DNA from: Hoyosella altamirensis
GTDB taxonomy: Bacteria > Actinomycetota > Actinomycetes > Mycobacteriales > Mycobacteriaceae
DNA length: 64,000 nt
Reading direction: 5' to 3'
NCBI RefSeq assembly: GCF_014191505.1
Contig: NZ_JACHWS010000001.1
Coordinates: forward strand, 372,001 to 436,000
Part shown: piece after piece, positions 57,292 through 64,000 of the stretch
Layout: every line of letters begins with the position of its first letter
Position numbering within the stretch: position 1 is the first letter of the stretch
Notes under the pieces: model-generated
Database searches by the model: none
What the model was told of the DNA's origin: nothing
The model's input: the letters and a program-made list of their open reading frames with translations, nothing else
Made by a program: the position numbers and the translations under genes

Positions 57292-58484
57292 CGGCGCTGC
57301 GCGGCCGGATCATCACCGGCACAGAGATCATCGGCGATGGTGTCGTCGAGTTCGAAGGCGACACCATCACGTGGGTTGGGCATACCCGGGACTTCGCTGG
57401 CCAAGCGACGGAGACGGGTGCCACGCTCATTCCCGGTTTCGTCGATGTGCACTGCCATGGTGGCGGCGGCGCCGGATTCACGGGCGACCCAACTGCCGCT
57501 CGCACAGCGGTGCGGTACCACCGGGCGCGCGGTACGACGACGCAGCTCGCAAGTCTTGTCTCCGCACCGGGGGAGGTGCTGGAGAGTCAGGTCCAGAACT
57601 TGGCTCCGCTCGTCCACGCCGGAGATCTCGCCGGAATCCACCTGGAAGGGCCATTCCTGTCCGCCGCGAAATGCGGGGCGCAGGACCCAGCGGCGATCGT
57701 TCCCGGGGATCCTGCCCTGCTGAGTCGCGTGCTTGATGCCGGTGAGGGAGTGGTGCGCAGCCAGACCCTCGCCCCTGAAACCGCCAACTTCCGCCAGCTG
57801 ACCCACCTACTGCGCAGCCACGATGCGGTGCCTTGCCTCGGTCACACCTCAGCGGACGCCGCGACCACCCGCGCGGCGATGCTCAGCTCCCCAGGGATGT
57901 GGTGCGCCACCCACCTGTTCAATGCGATGCCTCCGCTGCTGCATCGCGAACCAGGGCCGGTTGCTGCGTGCCTGAGCGCCGCGGCCGCTGGTGACATGGT
58001 CGTTGAACTCATCGCCGATGGGGTACACCTCGCACCCGACACGGTGCGCATGGTGTTCGATCTGGTGGGCCCCAGTCAGATTGCACTCGTCACGGACGCG
58101 ATGGCCGCAGCCGGTATGGCTGACGGTGACTACATGCTCGGCGCGCTCGACGTCAGGGTCGACGGGGGAGTCGCGCGGCTGCGTGAGGCCGAGCATTGCG
58201 GCGCGGATGGCAAGCTTCCAATTGCCGGGGGGACGGCAAGCATGATCGACATCCTCAAACACACCGTTGCCGCTGGTGTTGACCTCCTCAGCGCAGTGCA
58301 GGCCGCGACCGTCACCCCAGCCCGGCTCATTGGCGCTTACGCTGGAAGTATCGCTGCTCGATACCCCGCCAATATCGTCGCTTTGGATGATCACCTCGAA
58401 CCGCGCAGCGTGTGGTTCAGGGGTCAGGAAATCGGGACCCGGACGATCTCCGGTGGCCCACTCCCCGCTCCCAGCCACCCATAA
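57288..58484 (+). CDS. nagA: N-acetylglucosamine-6-phosphate deacetylase
   Basis: The 398-aa enzyme of the amidohydrolase superfamily removes acetate from GlcNAc-6-P. Metal and substrate residues are visible: PGFVDVHCHGGGGAGF, GIHLEGPFLS (Glu), LGHTSADAATT (His), CATHLFNAMPPLLHREPG (His), IADGVHLAPDTVRM and VTDAMAAAG (Asp). It starts at ATG 57288, coupled to ptsI. Confidence 0.95.
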   Translation: MTALRGRIITGTEIIGDGVVEFEGDTITWVGHTRDFAGQATETGATLIPGFVDVHCHGGGGAGFTGDPTAARTAVRYHRARGTTTQLASLVSAPGEVLESQVQNLAPLVHAGDLAGIHLEGPFLSAAKCGAQDPAAIVPGDPALLSRVLDAGEGVVRSQTLAPETANFRQLTHLLRSHDAVPCLGHTSADAATTRAAMLSSPGMWCATHLFNAMPPLLHREPGPVAACLSAAAAGDMVVELIADGVHLAPDTVRMVFDLVGPSQIALVTDAMAAAGMADGDYMLGALDVRVDGGVARLREAEHCGADGKLPIAGGTASMIDILKHTVAAGVDLLSAVQAATVTPARLIGAYAGSIAARYPANIVALDDHLEPRSVWFRGQEIGTRTISGGPLPAPSHP

Positions 58485-58497
58485 CGGAGAGCCCTTC

Positions 58498-59244
58498 ATG
58501 GAAATAAGAATTGAAGCCCACGTCGCTCACGTCGCCGTCTCAGCGGCCGATGTGCTTGAAAGCTACATCCGGTCCGGCCCAGTCACCTTAGGGCTCGCGA
58601 CCGGCTCCACACCGGTGCCCACGTACCGGGAGCTCATTCGCCGGCATCGCGAAGAAGGCCTGAGCTTCGCTCGCTCGCGCGCCTTCCTGCTCGACGAATA
58701 CGTGGGGCTCGCGCGCAGTCATCCCGAGTCGTATTACTCGGTGATCCGTTCCGAATTCGTCTCGCACGTCGACCTCGCTGACACAGCAGTCCAGTCTCCG
58801 GCCGGTCAGGCAACAGATCCCGAGCAGGAGGCTGCCCGCTATGAGGCCGCGATCAGGAGCGCAGGAGGGGTCGACATACAGGTGCTCGGTATCGGCAGCA
58901 ATGGGCATATCGGCTTCAACGAGCCGGGCGAACACCTTGACTCCCGAACACATGTCGGCCTCCTCGCGGAGCAGACGCGCACCGACAATGCCCGGTTCTT
59001 CGAATCAATTGACGACGTGCCGCGCCGCTGCATCACGCAGGGGCTTGGGACGATCCGGGAAGCCCGGCATCTCCTGCTCATCGCCACAGGCGCAGCGAAG
59101 GCGGAGGCTTTGGCAGCCGCGCTGCACGGCCCCATCACATCGGACTGTCCAGCTTCAGTGCTGCAGTTGCACGAGAATGTCACCGTGATCGCGGACAAGG
59201 CGGCTGCGAGCAGGCTGCAACGCGCGGACTGCGGGGCCGCGTAG
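58498..59244 (+). CDS. nagB: glucosamine-6-phosphate deaminase
   Basis: The 248-aa NagB converts glucosamine-6-P to fructose-6-P and ammonia. Landmarks: LGLATGSTPVPTYRELIRRH (phosphate loop), FLLDEYVGLARSHPESYY (catalytic Asp), IQVLGIGSNGHIGFNEPG (the D/N, His and Glu site) and ALHGPITSDCPASVLQLHENVTVIAD. It completes the uptake-to-glycolysis route of the module. The start ATG 58498 has GGAGAG upstream. Confidence 0.96.
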   Translation: MEIRIEAHVAHVAVSAADVLESYIRSGPVTLGLATGSTPVPTYRELIRRHREEGLSFARSRAFLLDEYVGLARSHPESYYSVIRSEFVSHVDLADTAVQSPAGQATDPEQEAARYEAAIRSAGGVDIQVLGIGSNGHIGFNEPGEHLDSRTHVGLLAEQTRTDNARFFESIDDVPRRCITQGLGTIREARHLLLIATGAAKAEALAAALHGPITSDCPASVLQLHENVTVIADKAAASRLQRADCGAA

Positions 59245-59265
59245 GCGTTGCCGTTGTGGGAAAAA

Positions 59266-60822
59266 CTAGTGCAGAACAAATGATGCGAGAACGTGGTCCA
59301 ATGCCTCGAAATCCCGCTCGTCGTTGATCTGGATCTGCACACCGATGACGGCGCTGCGGTCTTCGGGCATCACGCTCACGATGATGTACACCGCGCCGGT
59401 GCCGCCGCACTCGTCGAACATGTCGTACATGCCCGCGTAGAGGGGATCGGAGTAGTCGAAACGTCCCGCATAGTTGCACACCTGGTCGAAATTCTCAGAC
59501 AGACGATCCAGGTAGGACGTTTCGTCGTAGGAACTCGCAAGGTCGGCTGACGCTGTGACGATCACTCCCGGAGTGTCCCAGCTGTTGGTGAACGACTCGA
59601 GATCGCTCGAAGCCCGAACATCGATGAATTGCGCACCGTCCCGGGAGAACGGGGTCCCATCGACGTCCGACCATTCAGCGGGCACCTCGACGGTAATAGC
59701 ACCGGACTCGTCGGCGATCGTCACAAAGCTCTCGTACGGCGCCGCGGAACCTGTACTGACTTCGTCGGCGAGTTCGTCCGCGAAAGAGAACTTCTGTTCG
59801 AGCGGACTCCCACCGAGCTGTCCCGCCAGGACTTCGTCGTTCGCGAATCTGACGACCTCGATCGCCATTACGTCGTCGGCGGAGCGGCTGCGCAGAATGT
59901 CACAGAAGTCGGCCATCGTGCCGTCAGTCGCGAGTTCAAGCCGCTCGAGGTGGGTGATGATGTCACCCGGTTCAATGCCTGCCTCCGCTGCGACCGACCC
60001 TGACGCGACAGCAGCAACCCACACACCATTGAGGCCCGCGCCGTCCGTCACAGCCTGACCGTTGATGCCGATGGAGGTGACATTTTCACCTGAACGGAGC
60101 CGGTCGATCAGCGGCCTCGCCTCCGACGGGCTGATGGCGAAATACTGGCGGGTGTCATGGTTGCCCGCGTAGTTCACACCAACGACCTTTCCGTCTGCAG
60201 TGACCAGCGGTCCGCCGGAATTCCCGGGGTTGATCGTCGCGTCGTGCTCGATGACGGAATCGACGGAAGCCCAATCGGTGTTGCCGTCGGCCCGTGCTTT
60301 GGAAATGATCCCGCGGGTCAGTGTGAATTCGGGATCACCCAACGGGTATCCGGCGGTGTACACGTCGAGTCCGACGTTGGCCTCTCCGTCATGCCAGTCG
60401 AGGGAAGGGAAACCCTCGCCTTCCACATCGATGACGGCAAGGTCGGAGCACTCGGAGTAGCCGAGGACGCGGGCGTTGCGCGGCTGGTCCTCACCGTCGA
60501 TGTACACGCGCAGCAGCGCGGCGCCAGTGACGACGTGATTGTTGGTGACGACGATGCCGCTGGGGTCGATGATGAAGCCGGATCCGCTGCCAGCGGCATT
60601 GAGCTGCAAACCGACCTCAGGGTCGACGAACGTACCTTCAGCGACGATCCGGACAGTCGCGGGCCGGACCCCGTCGAGACGGCTCTGCGTTGTCGAGCCG
60701 GCGTTGCCATCGGACTCCGGCTCGCTTCCGCATCCGGCAAGCATCAGAAATGCGACGGTCACTATTCCGAGCACAGCCCGCGAATAACCGCCACCAAATG
60801 GACGCAGATTAACCCCAGCCAT
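59266..60822 (-). CDS. HtrA-like trypsin-type serine protease lipoprotein with PDZ domain
   Basis: The 518-aa protein is exported and lipid-anchored (AVLGIVTVAFLMLAGCGSE, lipobox LAGC). A trypsin-like domain shows the triad: VTNNHVVTG (His), ECSDLAVID (Asp), NPGNSGGPLV (Ser). A PDZ domain follows (AAVASGSVAAEAGIEPGDIITHLERLEL, about 265-330). The last 170 residues form a further domain I do not recognise (ESFVTIADESGAITVEVPAEWSDVDGTPF...). Start ATG 60822 has AGGTAGGA upstream. It converges with nagB. Confidence 0.88.
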   Translation of the reverse strand: MAGVNLRPFGGGYSRAVLGIVTVAFLMLAGCGSEPESDGNAGSTTQSRLDGVRPATVRIVAEGTFVDPEVGLQLNAAGSGSGFIIDPSGIVVTNNHVVTGAALLRVYIDGEDQPRNARVLGYSECSDLAVIDVEGEGFPSLDWHDGEANVGLDVYTAGYPLGDPEFTLTRGIISKARADGNTDWASVDSVIEHDATINPGNSGGPLVTADGKVVGVNYAGNHDTRQYFAISPSEARPLIDRLRSGENVTSIGINGQAVTDGAGLNGVWVAAVASGSVAAEAGIEPGDIITHLERLELATDGTMADFCDILRSRSADDVMAIEVVRFANDEVLAGQLGGSPLEQKFSFADELADEVSTGSAAPYESFVTIADESGAITVEVPAEWSDVDGTPFSRDGAQFIDVRASSDLESFTNSWDTPGVIVTASADLASSYDETSYLDRLSENFDQVCNYAGRFDYSDPLYAGMYDMFDECGGTGAVYIIVSVMPEDRSAVIGVQIQINDERDFEALDHVLASFVLH

Positions 60823-60908
60823 CAGGTCCTACCTTTCACGGTGAACACGATGATGGTGGGGCGTCATCCGCCCGGCCATCTAGAAAGATCGTACTCCGCG
60901 CCGGGGCG

Positions 60909-62126
60909 TTAGCTCAGGCGCTCGAGGATGATCGCCATGCCCTGCCCGCCACCCACGCACATGGTTTCGAGGCCGAACTGCTTGTCGTGAGTCTGCAGGT
61001 TGTTGATCAGCGTGGTGGTGATGCGAGCGCCCGTCATGCCGAATGGATGGCCGAGTGCGATAGCGCCACCGGAAACGTTGAGTTTTTCTTCGTCGATCCC
61101 GAGTTCCCGGGCCGAACCGAGGACCTGCACGGCGAACGCTTCGTTGATTTCGACGAGATCGATGTCGGAGAGCGCCATCCCTGCCGTGGCGAGCGCACGC
61201 TTAGTGGACTCGATGGGGCCGAGCCCCATGATCTCAGGCGACAGGCCAGACACCCCGGTGGCGACAATCCGGGCAAGCGGTGTCAGTCCGAGCGTTTGTG
61301 CCTTGGTGTCGCTCATGATGACGAGGGCGGCGGCACCATCGTTGAGCGGGCACGCGTTGCCCGCGGTGACGGTCCCATCAGGCCGGAAAACGGGTTTCAG
61401 CTGGCTGATGCCCTCGTAAGTGGTTCCGGGGCGTGGCCCGTCGTCCGTGGTGACCTTGGAGCCGTCAGGAAGCGTGACTGGGGTGATTTCTCGCTCGAAG
61501 AAACCCGAATTGATCGCAGCTTCAGCGCGGTTCTGTGACCGTACGCCCCAGCGGTCTTGCTCTTCCCGGGAAATGCCGGTCAGCTGCGCGACGTTCTCCG
61601 CGGTCTGTCCCATGGCGATGTAGGCATCGGGAAGCAGCCCGTCTTCGCGAGGATCGTGCCAGGTGACACCGCCCTGGGCGGTGACGGCGGTTCGCTCCTC
61701 AGCCTCAGCGAACAGCGGGTTCTTCGTGTTGGGCAATGAATCAGAGTTGCCATGGATGAAGCTCGATACGCTCTCCACTCCGGCGGAAATGAAGACGTCA
61801 CCCTCGCCCGCCTTGATAGCGTGCAGCGCCATCCTGGTGGTTTGCACCGACGATGCGCAGTAGCGAGTAATTGTCGTGCCCGGCAAGAAGTCATGCCCCA
61901 GCATGACGGCGACCTTGCGGGCCATGTTGAAGCCCTGCTGGCCACCAGGGAGTCCGCAGCCGAGGATGAGGTCGTCGATCTCCGTGGGATCGAGTTCGGG
62001 AACCTTGGCGAGCGCAGCGCCGACCATTTGGGTAGCGAGATCGTCGGGCCTGATCTCTTTGAGCGAGCCCTTCATTGCGCGCCCAATTGGGGACCGGGCG
62101 GCAGCGACGATGACGGCCTCAGGCAT
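60909..62126 (-). CDS. acetyl-CoA C-acyltransferase (thiolase, FadA3-like)
   Basis: The 405-aa thiolase catalyses thiolytic cleavage or Claisen condensation of acyl-CoAs. Signature: VAAARSPIGRAMKGSL, active Cys in TRYCASSVQTTRMALHAIKAGEGD, NEAFAVQVLG, SGGAIALGHPFGMTGARI (His) and ETMCVGGGQGMAIILERL (second Cys). I start at ATG 62126 behind AGAGGAG. Length and next gene match Rv1074c (FadA3)-Rv1075c. Confidence 0.94.
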   Translation of the reverse strand: MPEAVIVAAARSPIGRAMKGSLKEIRPDDLATQMVGAALAKVPELDPTEIDDLILGCGLPGGQQGFNMARKVAVMLGHDFLPGTTITRYCASSVQTTRMALHAIKAGEGDVFISAGVESVSSFIHGNSDSLPNTKNPLFAEAEERTAVTAQGGVTWHDPREDGLLPDAYIAMGQTAENVAQLTGISREEQDRWGVRSQNRAEAAINSGFFEREITPVTLPDGSKVTTDDGPRPGTTYEGISQLKPVFRPDGTVTAGNACPLNDGAAALVIMSDTKAQTLGLTPLARIVATGVSGLSPEIMGLGPIESTKRALATAGMALSDIDLVEINEAFAVQVLGSARELGIDEEKLNVSGGAIALGHPFGMTGARITTTLINNLQTHDKQFGLETMCVGGGQGMAIILERLS

Positions 62127-62224
62127 GAGAACTCCTCTGTTCACCAACTAGCGGAATCTGGATAGTGCCTCGTACAAGCCTAGTCGGGGATCAATTGCTG
62201 CGCCGCGAAATTTTTCCGCCGCTG

Positions 62225-62500
62225 TCAGCCGCCGAATTCCCGTGCGGTCCGTGGGGTGTCAGGCAGTTCGCGGTCGAGTGAAGCCCGGTAGGCGATGCAT
62301 CCCCGCATGAATTGCGGCCACTCTGGAACCTCGAGTTCGGGTCTGGTCTCTTCAGGAAGCAGCCCCCAGAGCTGCGGATGATGCCAGCAGAGGGCATGTG
62401 CAGTGCTATCGCGGTGTTCGCGGATTCCCGCGCGCAGCCGGCGAACTTCAGCGCGGAGCGTTTCGATGCCCATCTCATCAACATCGTCATCCGTGTCCAT
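62225..62500 (-). CDS. small hypothetical protein
   Basis: The 91-aa product starts MDTDDDVDEMG and has a coiled-coil segment (IETLRAEVRRLRAGIREHRDSTAHALCWHHPQLW) followed by a Pro/Glu-rich stretch (LLPEETRPELEVPEWPQFMRGCIAYRASLDREL). I do not recognise a family. It lies between the SGNH hydrolase and the thiolase. Confidence 0.6.
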   Translation of the reverse strand: MDTDDDVDEMGIETLRAEVRRLRAGIREHRDSTAHALCWHHPQLWGLLPEETRPELEVPEWPQFMRGCIAYRASLDRELPDTPRTAREFGG

Positions 62501-62539
62501 CACACAATTCTGCCAACTTCTGGGGGTGTGCAGCACCCG

Positions 62540-63640
62540 TTAGTCGGGGAATGGCGACTTCTTGTGTCTGCGGTGCTCCTGGGCAACACGCGTCAGTCTC
62601 GCGGCGGGATCGTCGCCGAACGGACTCGGGGCGGGCTGCGCCGGCGTGGCCAGCTGTGGGGGATTTAGGTGCTGGAACCACAAGCGGTTGACCGCATTCC
62701 ATAGCCGAACTGTCGGCCGGCGGGCTTCAGCTGCGACTGATACCTCGGGCAGCTCCTCGAGTGGGCCGCCCTTCCACACGCCGAGTGCGGTGCAAAGCAC
62801 GGGCAGGAGGTTCTCCGCGGCGAGCTCATAGCCGGCAGGCGACGGATGGAAGCGGTCGGACGAAAACAGGCGGTCGGGGGCATCGAGGAACTCGGGCGTC
62901 AGCAGGTCTGCGAGCGGGACCGCGTGCCCGCCCTCCAGTCGCGTGACATCAGACTGCGCGCGAGCGAGGCGCAGGCCCCAGCGGCGAATCACGAATCGTA
63001 GAGGCTGCGGGATCTCACTGACGATGCCGAAATCGGGGCAGGTCCCTACTACCACGATCACACCATGTTCCTTCAGGCGCCGCACCGCCTCCCGGAGGCG
63101 GCCGGCAGCCCTTCGTACGGATTGGCGCGCGGTCACATCATTGGCTCCGACAAGGATCACGGCGGCATCTGGCGGGCTGCCCGCAATGAGCGCCGCGTCG
63201 ACCTGCCCCTTCAAGCCTTTGGAGGTTGCGCCGCTGATCGCTTTGGTGCTCAGCCGCACGCGCTTGCCGGATTCCTCTGCGAGACCGCGGGCGAGGCGTA
63301 CGCCAGGAGTCTCGTCCGCGAAGGTCGCGCCTAGCCCTGCTGCGGTGGAGTCTCCGAAGATCATCAGGTGAATATCCGCGTTGCGGGTCTGGCTCCAGCG
63401 CTCGGGCCGTCCGCCATCTGGGTGGTAGACGCCGTCAGCTTCTGGAGGGAAGGGCGGCAGTTTGCCGATACGTCCGCGGGCGGTGCGAGCCTGTGCGGCG
63501 AGGAAATTGTAGGTCGCCCAGCTTGCCGCGCCCGCTGAGGTGGCGCCGATGACGGCTGCCGCGGCTGCCCGGGCGGCCACATGTCCTCGCGTATCGGAAC
63601 GCCTGGCCCGCGAAGGCAGTAGCGGGTGAGGTCCAGCCAC
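62540..63640 (-). CDS. SGNH/GDSL-family hydrolase (Rv1075c-like)
   Basis: The 366-aa exported protein has an N-terminal helix (AARAAAAAVIGATSAGAASWATYNFL) and the SGNH catalytic set: IFGDSTAAGLGA (Ser, block I), ISGATSKGLKGQ, ILVGANDVTARQS (Gly/Asn) and DRFHPSPAGYELAAENLL (Asp/His). Such enzymes are esterases. The family occurs next to a thiolase and cbs in M. tuberculosis. GTG 63640 follows GGAGG. Confidence 0.9.
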   Translation of the reverse strand: MAGPHPLLPSRARRSDTRGHVAARAAAAAVIGATSAGAASWATYNFLAAQARTARGRIGKLPPFPPEADGVYHPDGGRPERWSQTRNADIHLMIFGDSTAAGLGATFADETPGVRLARGLAEESGKRVRLSTKAISGATSKGLKGQVDAALIAGSPPDAAVILVGANDVTARQSVRRAAGRLREAVRRLKEHGVIVVVGTCPDFGIVSEIPQPLRFVIRRWGLRLARAQSDVTRLEGGHAVPLADLLTPEFLDAPDRLFSSDRFHPSPAGYELAAENLLPVLCTALGVWKGGPLEELPEVSVAAEARRPTVRLWNAVNRLWFQHLNPPQLATPAQPAPSPFGDDPAARLTRVAQEHRRHKKSPFPD

Positions 63641-63782
63641 ACCCTCACCTCCCTTTCACGGTTGCAAACTAGGCGCCTAGCCCACCCAAATTTATACCGC
63701 TGTCCTGGTCCTCGCGCCTCCGGAGTGGGCGGTGTTGGACCGCGATGCGTACATGTCGCGCAACATCTGGAACGATGGAGGT

Positions 63783-64000
63783 ATGCGCATTGCAGAACAC
63801 GTGGTCGACCTCATCGGCAACACGCCGCTGGTGAAGCTGAACTCAGTGGCCGATGGTATCCCCGGCATCGTCGCTGCGAAGATTGAATACCTCAATCCTG
63901 GCGGCAGCTCTAAGGACCGCATCGCCCTGAAGATGGTGGAAGCGGCGGAAAAAGAGGGCAAGTTGAAGCCGGGCGGCACTATCGTGGAGCCCACCTCGGG
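63783..64000 (+). CDS. cbs: cystathionine beta-synthase / cysteine synthase family (cut by window edge)
   Basis: The frame from ATG 63783 is open to the window end (72 codons). [19 protein letters not shown] and [25 protein letters not shown] show the PLP-lysine region (SSKDR) of beta-substitution enzymes. The GGAGG just before the ATG and neighbours (SGNH protein, thiolase) fit Rv1077 cbs; a CBS-pair regulatory domain lies beyond the edge. Confidence 0.88.
   Translation, partial: MRIAEHVVDLIGNTPLVKLNSVADGIPGIVAAKIEYLNPGGSSKDRIALKMVEAAEKEGKLKPGGTIVEPTS

Overview
The window is high-GC DNA from an actinomycete of the order Mycobacteriales. The best clue is gene order. From pmt through rsmI, pabB, metG, tatD, rpfB, ksgA and ispE, and again from an acyl-AMP ligase (pks16-like) through pth, rplY, prsA, glmU, a TetR gene, mfd, mazG, a lytic transglycosylase, eno, ftsB, a DUF501 gene, ppx and tRNA-Leu, it follows the Mycobacterium tuberculosis Rv1002c-Rv1026 region. 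The fadA3-like thiolase, SGNH protein and cbs at the right edge recall Rv1074c-Rv1077. Several genes appear leaderless. A Hoyosella-like relative is plausible, but the species is an inference; no rRNA is present.

Layout. 1-2.5 kb: edge hydrolase, ArsC-like protein, small GntR regulator, two DoxX-type membrane proteins. 2.5-16 kb: conserved core (protein mannosylation, 16S rRNA methylation, folate, Met-tRNA, RpfB, KsgA, IspE, ABC-F). 16-25 kb: accessory block with PPK2, a triple VOC protein, DUF4166, an AhpD-like protein, an enoyl-CoA hydratase/hydrolase, a gluconate operon with its own regulator and paired operators, and RF3. 25-31.2 kb: acyl-AMP ligase, pth, rplY, a secreted protein, prsA, glmU. 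31.5-34.1 kb: an insert relative to M. tuberculosis with a cation/proton antiporter, a zinc-motif plus Imm-5-like protein and a HicB-type antitoxin cut by an in-frame stop, ending at tRNA-Gln. 34.4-44.9 kb: conserved core again (mfd to ppx) closing with tRNA-Leu(UAA).

44.9-47.7 kb is the wreck of an integrated phage or element beside tRNA-Leu: a tyrosine integrase with about four frameshifts, a lipoprotein, a membrane-anchored protein with a short HTH ORF coupled to it, and a piece of phage major capsid gene. 47.7-51 kb holds small accessory genes, including a frame-split DUF1707/2TM locus and a Bax-1 family membrane protein. 51.2-59.2 kb is a self-contained N-acetylglucosamine phosphotransferase module: HutC-family regulator, aldo/keto reductase, EIIA, EIIB, EIIC, HPr, EI, NagA and NagB, with an identical 14-bp operator before the regulator and before EIIC. 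59.3-64 kb: HtrA-like lipoprotein protease, thiolase, small hypothetical, SGNH hydrolase and the start of cbs.

The most informative signals are: two CRP/GlxR-type sites and an MtrA-like box in the 580-bp region before rpfB; ksgA with no ATG/GTG/TTG upstream of its essential SAM motif; seven starts sitting 5-8 nt behind a TAnnnT hexamer; a class I-shaped tRNA-Leu(UAA); and a transglycosylase carrying a His/Glu repeat tail.
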